Shown: positions 1 to 8,573, counted from the stretch's first letter. The stretch is 29,536 nucleotides of DNA from an uncultured Pseudomonadota bacterium (GCA_903902945.1 CAIUWU010000070.1:1-29536); one strand, 5' to 3'. Notes: generated by a model not told the origin, from the letters alone. Translations and numbers: made by a program.

Positions 1-666
1 ACGCACATCTTTACCCTTGACCATATAAATCACATGCTCGCAGACATTACAGGAATGATCACCAATCCGCTCCAGCGCCCGGGCGGTCCACATAATATCC
101 AGCGCCCGGGTGATATTTCGTGGATTTTCCATCATCTGGGTAATCAGCTGCCGGGTAATACTGGTGTATTCGCGGTCTACCTTGGCATCCTGGGCGGTAA
201 TCGCGATCACTTCATCGATATCCATCCGGGCATAGGCATCCAGAGCACCATTGAGCATATCTTTGACCAGTTCCAGCAAATGCTCGATTTCATAATATTT
301 ATCCTGATAATAATCAGCACCTTCCAGCCGCATGGTCATCTTGGCAATCCGGGCAGCCTCGTCACCGATACGCTCCAGATCGGTAATGATTTTGATAGTG
401 GCAATCAGCATCCGTAAATCGAAAGCGGCCGGCTGACGCTTGGCCATGATTTCGGTACATTCGTGATCGATGTCTTTTTCGAGTTCGTTGACCAACTGAT
501 CCTGCTGTACCACTTTCTCGGCACTTTCCATGTCGTAACCCATGAAAGCCTTGGTCGCCAGCGCCACCTGCTGTTCTACCAGTCCGCCCATAGCCAGAAC
601 TTTGTTACGGATGTCTTCCATCTCTTCATTGAACTGACGGGAGATGTGCTGTTTGATTTTGTCCAT
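1..666 (-). CDS. phoU: PhoU phosphate-signalling regulator, C-terminus cut by window edge
   Basis: PhoU connects the Pst transporter to the PhoR/PhoB two-component system and keeps the Pho regulon off when phosphate is ample; it acts in the cytoplasm at the membrane. The reading frame begins at the ATG at 666 and is still open at base 1, giving 222 codons against a usual length of about 235-240, so only a short C-terminal piece is missing. Translation from the start reads MDKIKQHISRQFNEEMEDI. Both PhoU metal-site repeats are intact: DLERIGDEAARI in the first half and ALERIGDHSCNV in the second. AAGGAG lies about 7 nt upstream of the ATG, overlapping the pstB stop, so it is the last visible gene of the pstS-pstC-pstA-pstB-phoU block. 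A second, degenerate phoU lies at 9347-10090. Confidence 0.95.
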   Translation of the reverse strand, partial: MDKIKQHISRQFNEEMEDIRNKVLAMGGLVEQQVALATKAFMGYDMESAEKVVQQDQLVNELEKDIDHECTEIMAKRQPAAFDLRMLIATIKIITDLERIGDEAARIAKMTMRLEGADYYQDKYYEIEHLLELVKDMLNGALDAYARMDIDEVIAITAQDAKVDREYTSITRQLITQMMENPRNITRALDIMWTARALERIGDHSCNVCEHVIYMVKGKDVR

Positions 667-676
667 CGTTTACTCC

Positions 677-1513
677 TTAACCGTAACGACCGGTAATGTA
701 ATCTTCTGTTTGTTTCTTGGCCGGATTGGTAAACAGTTCGCTGGTTTCACCAAACTCAATCAATTCACCCATATACATGAACGCCGTGTAATCCGAAACC
801 CGTGCAGCCTGCTGCATATTATGAGTGACGATGACGATGGTATATTTGTCTTTTAATTCATTAATCAGCTCTTCAATTTTCAGCGTTGAAATCGGATCCA
901 GCGCCGAAGCCGGTTCATCGAGCAAAATCACTTCCGGTTCGATCGCAATCGCCCGGGCAATCACCAGACGCTGCTGCTGACCACCCGACATGCCCAGCGC
1001 ATTATCATTGAGACGATTCTTTACCTCATCCCACAAGGCGGCACCACGCAGTGATTTTTCGACGACTTCGTCCAGTACATGGCGGTCATTAATACCCTGA
1101 ATCCGCAAGCCATAAGCAACATTCTCATAAATGGTCTTAGGGAAAGGATTCGGCTTCTGAAACACCATGCCGACCCGGCGCCGCAATGCCGCAACATTGA
1201 CCGATTTATCGTAAATATCTTCATTGTCGAGCAGAATCTTGCCTTTGATGCTAACGCCATCGACCAGATCGTTCATCCGGTTAATGCAGCGCAGCAGCGT
1301 CGATTTGCCACAACCACTGGGACCAATATAAGCCGTTACCTTTTTTCTGGGCATTTCCAGGTTGATATCGAACAAGGCCTGCTTGTCACCATAAAACAGA
1401 TTCAAGTCCTGAACTCTGATGCAGGTGTCGTTGTTGTGCTGGGCCACGGCCTTATCGTTTTTCTTCAGCATATTGATATCAATAGCATGAGTAGGTGTCT
1501 GTACTGTTGTCAT
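677..1513 (-). CDS. pstB: Phosphate ABC transporter ATP-binding subunit PstB
   Basis: PstB is the cytoplasmic ATPase that powers high-affinity phosphate import through PstA/PstC. All ABC landmarks are visible in the 278-residue protein: Walker A GPSGCGKST near residue 63, Q-loop MVFQKPNPFP, signature MSGGQQQRL, Walker B VILLDEPASALDP and H-loop VTHNM. The ATPase fold starts near residue 31 (CIRVQDLNLFYG), so there is an N-terminal extension of about 30 residues compared with short PstBs; the ATG at 1513 with GGATC upstream is the only well-placed start. It follows pstA by 36 nt, and its stop lies 10 nt before the phoU start. No promoter of its own is evident; expression is probably from the Pho promoter upstream of pstS. 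Confidence 0.97.
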   Translation of the reverse strand: MTTVQTPTHAIDINMLKKNDKAVAQHNNDTCIRVQDLNLFYGDKQALFDINLEMPRKKVTAYIGPSGCGKSTLLRCINRMNDLVDGVSIKGKILLDNEDIYDKSVNVAALRRRVGMVFQKPNPFPKTIYENVAYGLRIQGINDRHVLDEVVEKSLRGAALWDEVKNRLNDNALGMSGGQQQRLVIARAIAIEPEVILLDEPASALDPISTLKIEELINELKDKYTIVIVTHNMQQAARVSDYTAFMYMGELIEFGETSELFTNPAKKQTEDYITGRYG

Positions 1514-1549
1514 ATTGTTTGATCCGCTCGTCTCTATTCGGTTGCGCTA

Positions 1550-3202
1550 TTAGTTTTCCAAGGCCCGGAATTTCTCACGTAGATTATTACGGATGGCAAT
1601 TGCAAACATATTCAGTCCGACAATCACCATTACCAGTAACAGCGAAGTGGCATACACCAGAGGTCGCGCCGCCTCGACATTGGGGCTCTGAAAGCCAACA
1701 TCGTAAACATGAAAACCTAAATGCATGAACTTTCTGTCCAGATGCAAATAAGGAAAATTGCCATCCAGCGGCAAGGTCGGCGCCAGTTTAACCACCCCAA
1801 CCAGCATCAGTGGGGCCACTTCACCTGCAGCACGGGCCACCGCCAGAATCAGACCGGTCATAATCGCCGGACTGGCCATCGGCAGCACGGTACGCCATAA
1901 GGTTTCCGCTTTGGTTGCCCCCAAGGCCAAACTGCCTTCCCGTATCGATTTGGGTATCCGCGACAAGCCTTCTTCGGTGGCTACGATCACCACCGGCAAG
2001 GTCAACAGGGCCAAGGTCAGTGAAGCCCATAACAAACCGGGGGTACCAAACACTGGCGCAGGTGCCGATTCTGGAAAAAACATCCGGTCAATACTGCCGC
2101 CCAGGATATAAACGAAAAAGCCCAGACCGAACACGCCGTAGACAATCGACGGCACCCCGGCCAGATTATTGACCGCAATCCGGATAATCCGGGTAATCAG
2201 CCCCTGTTTGGCATATTCGCGCAAATACACTGCCGCAATCACCCCAAAAGGTGTCACCACGATTGCCATCAACAGCACCATTAACACCGTACCGAAAATA
2301 GCCGGGAAAATCCCCCCTTCGGTATTGGCTTCGCGTGGCTCATCGGTAATAAAGGTGATAAAGGCGCTGACATATTCAATGCTTTTATCGAACAGACTCA
2401 TCGCATTTGGCCGGGTCAGCTTGACCACACGCCCCAGTGGCACACTGATTTCTTTCTGATTAGCATCAACCACCACCAGACTAGTGCGCTTGATCTCCCG
2501 GTTCAGTTCCGCCAGTTTTTGCTGAATCGCTTGATACTGCTGTTCATAAGCCTGTTTCTGCGCAGCAAACTCCTGGCTGACAGTATCGTTCCACTGATTT
2601 TTTAACTCCAGCGCCCGCTGCTTCAATCGCAAGCGTTCGAGGTTATAGTTAATCGCCGCCACCTCATGATCCTGCAAATCATCTACCTGATCATGCAGCT
2701 CCAGCAGTTTCAGCAGCTTCTCCTGCGCGGTATTCCAAGCCTGCTCGCCCTGCGCAATCACGGCACCACTTTCCTTGACCGCCAGCAGACGGCCATAGAA
2801 ATTACCCCACTCGCGGCGCTCGATGGCAATCAAATCTTCCGGTTCGGTTTTTTGCTGAATGTACTGCTCCTGTATCCAGCGAAAATCACTGCCGAGAATA
2901 TCGCGGTTACCGGTCTTGACCAGAAACTGCACCAGATATTCGGCATTGTTCAGCACCTCATGTCCAGCGGCTTTGGCCTGTGCTTCCGGCAGCAGTGCCG
3001 TCGCAACTTCCTCACCGATAATAATGCTCTGTCCCTTAGAATCCTGATAATGGTATTCAACGATATCAGCAGGCCAGAAATGACCCAGACCGCGAACCGC
3101 AATCAGTCCCAGCAAACCCACCACCAGAATCAGGTTGATACTGACCGCACCTGCGGTCAGCCATATCCAGGGAGCACCGCTCTTAAACCATGCTTTAATC
3201 AT
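1550..3202 (-). CDS. pstA: Phosphate ABC transporter permease PstA, long form
   Basis: PstA is one of the two inner-membrane channel subunits of the Pst phosphate importer. At 550 residues it is nearly twice the size of the E. coli protein. A first membrane span (about residues 14-38, rich in L/V/I) is followed by a large soluble insert of roughly 240 residues, probably periplasmic. Part of the insert (about 150-240) is rich in Q, E, K and L and looks like a coiled coil. The permease core follows from about residue 295 (IFPAIFGTVLMVLLMAIV) with the coupling loop EGSLALGATKAETLWRTVLP. The start ATG overlaps the pstC stop by four bases (ATGA), a sign of translational coupling. The long form occurs alongside long PstC in other gammaproteobacteria; the role of the insert is unknown to me. 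Confidence 0.93.
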   Translation of the reverse strand: MIKAWFKSGAPWIWLTAGAVSINLILVVGLLGLIAVRGLGHFWPADIVEYHYQDSKGQSIIIGEEVATALLPEAQAKAAGHEVLNNAEYLVQFLVKTGNRDILGSDFRWIQEQYIQQKTEPEDLIAIERREWGNFYGRLLAVKESGAVIAQGEQAWNTAQEKLLKLLELHDQVDDLQDHEVAAINYNLERLRLKQRALELKNQWNDTVSQEFAAQKQAYEQQYQAIQQKLAELNREIKRTSLVVVDANQKEISVPLGRVVKLTRPNAMSLFDKSIEYVSAFITFITDEPREANTEGGIFPAIFGTVLMVLLMAIVVTPFGVIAAVYLREYAKQGLITRIIRIAVNNLAGVPSIVYGVFGLGFFVYILGGSIDRMFFPESAPAPVFGTPGLLWASLTLALLTLPVVIVATEEGLSRIPKSIREGSLALGATKAETLWRTVLPMASPAIMTGLILAVARAAGEVAPLMLVGVVKLAPTLPLDGNFPYLHLDRKFMHLGFHVYDVGFQSPNVEAARPLVYATSLLLVMVIVGLNMFAIAIRNNLREKFRALEN

Positions 3203-5478
3203 AATGAACTGTATTTTTGTCTTAGGTTCTGACGAATCATTTCCGCCAGTGTGTTGACGATAAAAGTAAACATGAACAACACCAGGGCTGCCAGAAACAA
3301 GACCCGGTAATGGGTACTGTTAACTTCAGACTCGGGCATTTCAACCGCAATATTGGCTGACAGGGTTCTTAAACCCTGGAAAATGCTTAAATCCATGACC
3401 GGCGTGTTACCCGTTGCCATCAGTACAATCATGGTTTCACCCACCGCACGGCCAAAGCCGATCATGATGGCAGAAAAAATCCCTGGACTGGCAGTCAGCA
3501 ATACCACTTTGGTCATGGTTTGCCAGGGTGTTGCACCCAGCGCCAGCGAACCGGTGGTCAGATGCTTGGGCACGCTAAAAATAGCATCTTCGGCGATCGA
3601 AAAAATCATCGGAATCACCGCAAAGCCCATTGCCAGGCCGACCACCAGCGTATTGCGCTGATCATAGCCAATGCCAAATTCACTGCTCATCCAAGCCCGC
3701 AAATCGCCTTTGAAGCACAGTGCTTCAATACCCGGGCTGATCGCAAACGCCAGCCAGCTACAGAAGATAATCACCGGAATCAAAACCACGGCATTCCAGC
3801 CATCAGGCATCAGATAACGGATATGTTCAGGCAGTTTCTGCCAGAAAAAGGCAAAGATCATCACGCCTAAAGGCACGATCATCAGTAACGAAAAAATACT
3901 GGCCAGATGCGCTTCGACAAAAGGCGCCAGCCACAAACCGGCCAGAAAGCCCAGAATCACCGTGGGCAGGGCACCCATGATTTCGATCCCGGGTTTGACA
4001 TATTGACGGATGCGCGGGGTCATGAAATACGCGGTATAGATGGCGCCAAACAATGACAGCGGTATTGCCACCAACATGGCATAGAAAGACGCTTTCAAGG
4101 TTCCGAATACCAGCGGCACCAGGCTCATTTTCGGCTCAAAATCATTACTGGCCGAAGAGGACTGCCAAATGTAATCCGGTTTGGGATAACTTTCGTACCA
4201 GACTTTTTGCCATAGTGATGAAAACGATACTTCGGGATGTTCGTTATCGATGTGCCAGAAATGGACTTTATTGTCATCGCCCTGCAGCAGGAAACTGTCG
4301 GCTCTGGGCGACAACGCCACCGCCGCCGGCTTACCCTTCACCACCGAATTTTTTAACACTTCCCGTTCGGCAGTCGAATTGTAAATACCGATGTTGCCGT
4401 TGGCATCGGCTACCAGCATCCCTTTACGGCGCTGCTCGGCATTGATTGCCACCAGCGGCGCGCCCGATACTTTAAAGCTACGCAGTTTTTCAACGCTGAA
4501 ATGGTTTTTCTCATCCCGCACCATACTCCATTGCGATAGTTCGCCGCGATTGTCGCCAATCAACACCGAAATATCACCGTTCAGAAACTCGATACTGCTA
4601 ACTTCGGCACCTTGTTCCATCACATTGAGTTTATGTTTGATCGAAGGCTGCGCCTTATCGCTGACATCGAAAATGCTCAGATCGCCTTTGCGGTTTGCCA
4701 GATACAGATTACGTTGTTCTTTATCCAGCAACATAAAATCGACATCATGACCGGCCGCTTCCAGCACGATATCATTACGTTCCAGCGTCACTTCATCATC
4801 GAACAGCGAACGTTTCTGTGTCAGACCCACCAGCAGAATCCGGTTATCGGCAGTCTTGGCAACCAGCGAGCTGCTTTCATCATCGACTTTGACGGCTACC
4901 TGTTGCAAGGCCTGACCAGCGGCATCGACCACAATCGGCTGATTACCCAAAGGATAATCGATAGCCGGCGTAATCTGACGCTTACCGCCGGGGTAAGTAA
5001 TTTTGTATTGATGCTTGACAATCAAGGCCCGCCCATCAGACAACCCGTAAACCACTTCGGCCTTATCGAAATCGCCATGCGCAAAGCTGGTCACAGTAAG
5101 CTGTGGCGGAATCGGCAGATTTTCAGTGCTGATCACAGCGCCATCAGCAGTATTGAAAAAAATCGCCTGCCCGTTTTCGGTAAAACGTACCGCCACCTGA
5201 TTTTGCTCTTCCATCGCCAACAACAGGGTTCTACCCATCGCCGCCTCAGGCATATCGTAACTGGCGACCTGCTCGGCATGCGAAGAAAGCAACAGCGGAA
5301 ATACCACATAAAGCAGATAAAAGAAAATCAGCACAATCGCAACGATGATACTCAAACCGCCGACCACAACACTTCGGGCCACAAGCTTGTCTTTTAATAG
5401 CCGCCAGCGCTGGTATCGGGCACTGGCCATCATATCGAGCTGGGAAGAATGGGGCTGGGTGGAGTTGAGTTCAGACAT
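3199..5478 (-). CDS. pstC: Phosphate ABC transporter permease PstC, long form with propeller-like insert
   Basis: PstC pairs with PstA to form the phosphate channel in the inner membrane. From the ATG at 5478 it has 759 residues; a TTG two codons earlier is possible but less likely. The start lacks a clear Shine-Dalgarno. One membrane span (about 37-65, VVGGLSIIVAIVLIFFYLL) precedes a soluble region of roughly 350 residues containing repeated strand-rich units such as DGRALIV, GDLSIFD, GELSQWS and GNIGIYN. These resemble WD40-like propeller blades and probably lie in the periplasm. The permease core follows from about residue 455, with the coupling loop TGSLALGATPWQTMTKVVLL. It lies about 180 nt downstream of pstS, separated by a stem-loop at 5541-5570. 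Confidence 0.93.
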   Translation of the reverse strand: MSELNSTQPHSSQLDMMASARYQRWRLLKDKLVARSVVVGGLSIIVAIVLIFFYLLYVVFPLLLSSHAEQVASYDMPEAAMGRTLLLAMEEQNQVAVRFTENGQAIFFNTADGAVISTENLPIPPQLTVTSFAHGDFDKAEVVYGLSDGRALIVKHQYKITYPGGKRQITPAIDYPLGNQPIVVDAAGQALQQVAVKVDDESSSLVAKTADNRILLVGLTQKRSLFDDEVTLERNDIVLEAAGHDVDFMLLDKEQRNLYLANRKGDLSIFDVSDKAQPSIKHKLNVMEQGAEVSSIEFLNGDISVLIGDNRGELSQWSMVRDEKNHFSVEKLRSFKVSGAPLVAINAEQRRKGMLVADANGNIGIYNSTAEREVLKNSVVKGKPAAVALSPRADSFLLQGDDNKVHFWHIDNEHPEVSFSSLWQKVWYESYPKPDYIWQSSSASNDFEPKMSLVPLVFGTLKASFYAMLVAIPLSLFGAIYTAYFMTPRIRQYVKPGIEIMGALPTVILGFLAGLWLAPFVEAHLASIFSLLMIVPLGVMIFAFFWQKLPEHIRYLMPDGWNAVVLIPVIIFCSWLAFAISPGIEALCFKGDLRAWMSSEFGIGYDQRNTLVVGLAMGFAVIPMIFSIAEDAIFSVPKHLTTGSLALGATPWQTMTKVVLLTASPGIFSAIMIGFGRAVGETMIVLMATGNTPVMDLSIFQGLRTLSANIAVEMPESEVNSTHYRVLFLAALVLFMFTFIVNTLAEMIRQNLRQKYSSL

Positions 5479-5540
5479 AAGCAAAAATTGATTGTAGGTA
5501 TGCTTTCATTTTGACATAGCCTCTGGTTTTTAAATAGAAA

Positions 5541-5570
5541 GGCCGACAATTGCGCTAACAATTATCGGCC
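5541..5570 (-). terminator. Stem-loop between pstS and pstC (attenuator or mRNA-processing hairpin)
   Basis: On the minus strand GGCCGATAATTG and CAATTGTCGGCC form a 12-bp stem with one A-C mismatch and a loop of six bases. It is followed by TTTCTATTT, a weak U-tract. Its place right after pstS and before pstC suggests partial termination or 3' protection, which would make more binding protein than permease. Binding-protein genes of ABC operons often carry such hairpins. Confidence 0.6.
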
Positions 5571-5659
5571 CCCATTAAGTCAGGCAAACTGTATGGTGCT
5601 TATGCAAACAGTGACCTGTTACATTCCCTTGCCAAATCCCTTCGCAACTGCAGTTATCC

Positions 5660-6649
5660 TTACTTGATCTGACTTAGCGCTTTTTCAACAACCTTCGCTG
5701 GCAATGGAATATAGCCATCTTTTATGACAACTTGTTGACCATTTTTGGACAATACCATTTTAATGAATTCTTTTTCCAGCGGCGCTAATGGCTCATTAGG
5801 CTTTTTGTTGACATAGATATACAGGAAACGAGTCAGCGGATAAGCACCGGAAATTGCATTTTCAGGTGTTGCTTCCACATAAGCACCGCCTTCTTTTTTG
5901 CTCAGCGCTACCGCTTTAACGCCTGAAGTCGAATAACCGATACCTGAGTAACCGATACCGTTAGACGATGTGGTCACAGATTGCACCACAGAGGCAGAAC
6001 CTGGCTGCTCGTTGACATTGCTTTTGAAATCACCTTTGCACAAGGCTTCATCTTTAAAGAAACCGTAAGTGCCGGATACCGAGTTACGGCCATACAGTTG
6101 AATCGATTTGGCGGCCCAGCCGCCAGTCAGGCCAGCTTCGCCCCAGGTAGTGATATCACTGGCATGACCACATTTGCGGGTGGAGGACAGGATGGCGTCG
6201 ACCTGCGGAATGCTTAAGCCTTTAACCGGATTATCTTTGTTGACGAATACCGCCAGCGCATCAATCGCTACCGGGATCTTGGTAGGCTTGTAACCGTACT
6301 TGCTTTCGAATTCGTCGATCTCGTTGTCTTTCATTTCACGACTCATGGGGCCCAGATTAGCGGTGCCTTCTGTCAGAGCCGGTGGCGCAGTCGATGAACC
6401 TGCAGCCTGAATCTGGATGTTGACGTTAGGATAAATTTTGCCGAACTCTTCTGCCCACAAGGTCATCAGATTCGCCAAGGTATCAGAACCAACACTGGAA
6501 ATATTACCCGCCACACCGCTCGCTTGCGCATATTCCGGTAATGCAGGATCAACAGTTGCGGGAGCTGCAACCGCTTGCCCGCCCATCAATGCAGTAGAAG
6601 CAAAGCCCAATCCCATGATCAGAGCTTTTAGCTGGAATGTTTTTTTCAT
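5660..6649 (-). CDS. pstS: Periplasmic phosphate-binding protein PstS
   Basis: PstS captures phosphate in the periplasm and hands it to PstC/PstA. The ATG at 6649 gives 329 residues and a clean signal peptide: MKKTF, a hydrophobic core, and likely cleavage near AVA-AP at about residues 26-30. An in-frame TTG four codons upstream would spoil this arrangement. The mature protein has the PstS phosphate-site pattern: SSVGSDTLANLM, AAGSSTAPPALTEGT, LGPMSREM and GRNSVSGTYGFF. It is the first gene of the pst block and has its own Pho-box promoter at 6703-6736. The next gene upstream, folA, is on the same strand but ends over 130 nt away, so the Pho promoter lies cleanly between them. Confidence 0.96.
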   Translation of the reverse strand: MKKTFQLKALIMGLGFASTALMGGQAVAAPATVDPALPEYAQASGVAGNISSVGSDTLANLMTLWAEEFGKIYPNVNIQIQAAGSSTAPPALTEGTANLGPMSREMKDNEIDEFESKYGYKPTKIPVAIDALAVFVNKDNPVKGLSIPQVDAILSSTRKCGHASDITTWGEAGLTGGWAAKSIQLYGRNSVSGTYGFFKDEALCKGDFKSNVNEQPGSASVVQSVTTSSNGIGYSGIGYSTSGVKAVALSKKEGGAYVEATPENAISGAYPLTRFLYIYVNKKPNEPLAPLEKEFIKMVLSKNGQQVVIKDGYIPLPAKVVEKALSQIK

Positions 6650-6702
6650 ATTGATTCTCAAGATAGAGGGTTAAACAGGATTCATGCCAACCTGGCAGCG
6701 CC

Positions 6703-6736
6703 ATCTTAGAAAGCAAATATGACAGTTTTGTGACAA
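6703..6736 (-). promoter_or_regulatory. Pho box and -10 element of pstS
   Basis: On the minus strand, half-sites TTGTCAC (6736-6730) and CTGTCAT (6725-6719) are separated by AAAA. A 10-nt spacer and then TAAGAT (6708-6703) follow. This is the standard PhoB-activated layout, with the box in place of a -35. The predicted transcript start is near 6696, about 47 nt before the pstS ATG. Confidence 0.85.
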
Positions 6737-6781
6737 TATCAAAAATTAATAATTGCCGACCGCCAATACCGCAACCGCGAC

Positions 6782-7267
6782 TCAACGCAGCCGTTCCAGC
6801 GTCAGAAAACTATAGCCGAAACTGACGGCGGGGTCGTTGTTGATATCCTGCCGCTCAACTTCTCGCCAGGCTTGCCGGTCGAATGCTGGGAAAAAAGTAT
6901 CGCCGGCAAACTCCTGATCAATCGCGGTCAGATATAAATAATCGGCCTGCTCCAAAAACGCCTCGTATAACGTTGCGCCGCCGATAATAAATACTTGCTC
7001 GCAAGCCTCACAAGCCTCCAAGGCCTGCTCGGTACTGGCGAATACTTCAACACCGTCAGCCTGAAAGCCGCTGCGACTGATCACCAGATTTCGCCGACCC
7101 GGCAATGGCCGCCCAATCGCCTCAAAGGTTTTGCGGCCCATAATAATCGGCGATCCCAACGTTAATTTTTTAAAGTGCTTTAAATCTGCCGACAAATGCC
7201 AGGGCATCTGGCCATTCAGACCTATAGCGCGATTACGGGCCATCGCGACGATCAATGAAATTTTCAT
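6782..7267 (-). CDS. folA: Dihydrofolate reductase
   Basis: DHFR reduces dihydrofolate to tetrahydrofolate with NADPH in the cytoplasm, supplying one-carbon carriers for thymidylate, purines and methionine. The 161-residue protein matches the usual bacterial length. Visible motifs are the N-terminal SLIVAMARNRAIGLNGQMPW, the catalytic aspartate in HLSADLKHFK, the NADPH-binding IIMGRKTFEAIGRPLPGR with NLVISR, and FIIGGATLYE near residue 95. The ATG at 7267 has no Shine-Dalgarno; the 11-mer CTTAAACATAA ends three bases before it. It is divergent from the asparaginase-like gene and shares the perfect inverted repeat at 7271-7313 with it. It is unrelated in function to the downstream pst genes. 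Confidence 0.97.
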   Translation of the reverse strand: MKISLIVAMARNRAIGLNGQMPWHLSADLKHFKKLTLGSPIIMGRKTFEAIGRPLPGRRNLVISRSGFQADGVEVFASTEQALEACEACEQVFIIGGATLYEAFLEQADYLYLTAIDQEFAGDTFFPAFDRQAWREVERQDINNDPAVSFGYSFLTLERLR

Positions 7268-7270
7268 GGT

Positions 7271-7313
7271 TTATGTTTAAGATGCGCGGTTTATTGAATT
7301 TGCTTAAACATAA
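7271..7313. promoter_or_regulatory. Perfect 11-bp inverted repeat in the divergent folA/asparaginase promoter region
   Basis: TTATGTTTAAG (7271-7281) and CTTAAACATAA (7303-7313) are exact reverse complements separated by 21 bp. Read outward, each gene is preceded by the same 11-mer CTTAAACATAA, ending 6 nt before the plus-strand ATG at 7320 and 3 nt before the minus-strand ATG at 7267. The arms may hold the outward -10 elements (CATAAT, CATAAA), an operator, or both. Neither ATG has a ribosome binding site. Confidence 0.55.
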
Positions 7314-7319
7314 TACCTT

Positions 7320-8336
7320 ATGACCCGAATACTCTTGGTATTTACTGGCGGCACCATAGGCTCTCAGGCTGAAAACGGTAATATCGACCTCAATCCCGAC
7401 GCCGGTTTTAAATTGCTGGCCTTATTCAAGCAACAGTATCCTGACGCCGGGCAGGTGCGTTTCAAAACCCTGCGTCCGCTACAAATTCTTAGTGAAAATC
7501 TGCATCCTGCTGACTGGCAAACCCTGATTGCCGCGATTGAAGCCGAAGATCTGGCACAATTCGACGGCATTATCGTCACCCACGGCACCGACACGCTGGC
7601 CTTCAGCGCCGCTGCGCTGGGACTGTACTTCCATCAGTTGCGACAACCGCTGTTAATGGTCTCCAGCGACTTGCCACTGGACAATCCCAACGCCAACGGC
7701 ATCGCTAACTTTATCGCTGCGGTACAGTTCATCCGCCAGCAAATCAGCCGGGGGGTTTTCGTGCCTTACCAAAATCCGGGGCAGACGCTGCTGATACACC
7801 AGGGCACCCGCCTGTCACAATGCCTGCCGTTAAGCAGCGATTTCATCAGCGTCCAATCCAAGCCATGCTTCAGCTATGCAGAACATCAGTTCCGCCAATT
7901 GCTGCCGCTGGCTGCGCCGCCCGCGCCAGCCAGCAAACTGCAAGCCGGTTTCTCTGCCAATATCCTGCTGATCAGACCTTACCCCGGACTCGATTACCGG
8001 CGTTTCAATCTGCACCAGGTCGATGCGGTTCTGCATGATTTGTATCACTCTGGCACCGCGTGCAGTGCCAGCAGCCACGGCGAGCAGCATCATCTGACTC
8101 CGTTCATCCACCACTGCCGCCAGCAGGGCATCAGACTGTATCTGGCTCCGGGACTTTATTCGGAAGAGGCTTACAGCTCAACTCGGGCCTTGCTGCACAG
8201 CGGTGCGGAAATGATCTGGAATCTGTCGCTGGAATCCGCTTATGCCAAGCTATTGCTGGCTTATGGCAATTTTGAAGATCCAGCAAGTATCAGTAGCTTT
8301 TTGCAAACCGACCTTGCTGGTGAACATATTGTTTAA
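7320..8336 (+). CDS. L-asparaginase-family protein
   Basis: Members of this family hydrolyse asparagine (sometimes glutamine or related amides) to the acid and ammonia. The 338-residue length fits the family. The N-terminus carries the first nucleophile motif, ILLVFTGGTIGSQ, with the threonine in FTGGTIG. The second threonine-aspartate motif is VTHGTDTLAFSAAAL near residue 86. SSDLPLDNPNANG follows near 120, where classical enzymes have TG(S/A)xxP. The third catalytic element (a lysine in classical enzymes) is not obvious; the stretch where I would expect it reads TRLSQC, so activity could be altered. There is no signal peptide, so a cytoplasmic type is likely. The ATG at 7320 lacks a Shine-Dalgarno. 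The gene is divergent from folA and convergent with the small gene at 8345. Confidence 0.8.
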   Translation: MTRILLVFTGGTIGSQAENGNIDLNPDAGFKLLALFKQQYPDAGQVRFKTLRPLQILSENLHPADWQTLIAAIEAEDLAQFDGIIVTHGTDTLAFSAAALGLYFHQLRQPLLMVSSDLPLDNPNANGIANFIAAVQFIRQQISRGVFVPYQNPGQTLLIHQGTRLSQCLPLSSDFISVQSKPCFSYAEHQFRQLLPLAAPPAPASKLQAGFSANILLIRPYPGLDYRRFNLHQVDAVLHDLYHSGTACSASSHGEQHHLTPFIHHCRQQGIRLYLAPGLYSEEAYSSTRALLHSGAEMIWNLSLESAYAKLLLAYGNFEDPASISSFLQTDLAGEHIV

Positions 8337-8344
8337 AGCGCGGG

Positions 8345-8560
8345 TCAGACGTCAGCTTCGGGGACGTTGATGCTTTTAACAATTGCCAGATCAACCACAC
8401 GGGAGCTTAACTCCTCATTGGCAAGGACCACATCCGCCATCGCAGCTATCAAATGCCGCAGCTTTAAACCTTTCTGACGGGAAAAGGCTTTCAAAACGTC
8501 ATAGGTTCCAATATCCAGTGCAACTTTTTTTCTTTCATCTTTAGCGTCTGATTTCGACAT
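8345..8560 (-). CDS. Small ribbon-helix-helix-like DNA-binding protein or orphan antitoxin
   Basis: A 71-residue protein starting MSKSDAKDERKKVALDIGTY. Its layout fits an RHH (MetJ/Arc/CopG-like) fold: a basic N-terminus, a short strand KKVALDI, a helix DVLKAFSRQKG, then a second helix RHLIAAMADVVLANEEL. No toxin gene is adjacent. An excellent Shine-Dalgarno (AAGGAGG) sits about 9 nt before the ATG. An 8-bp-arm inverted repeat at 8574-8601 overlaps the likely promoter, which fits the autoregulation common in this class. The assignment rests on length, charge pattern and the upstream palindrome rather than on a confident family match; it could also be a plasmid- or element-derived antitoxin. 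Confidence 0.55.
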   Translation of the reverse strand: MSKSDAKDERKKVALDIGTYDVLKAFSRQKGLKLRHLIAAMADVVLANEELSSRVVDLAIVKSINVPEADV

Positions 8561-8573
8561 ATTACGGCCTCCT

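Noticed and set aside
4612..5397. Open frame of 261 codons on the plus strand opposite pstC
   Set aside because: It lies wholly inside the confidently identified pstC on the other strand, has no recognisable motif, and has basic, low-complexity composition typical of an antisense shadow.
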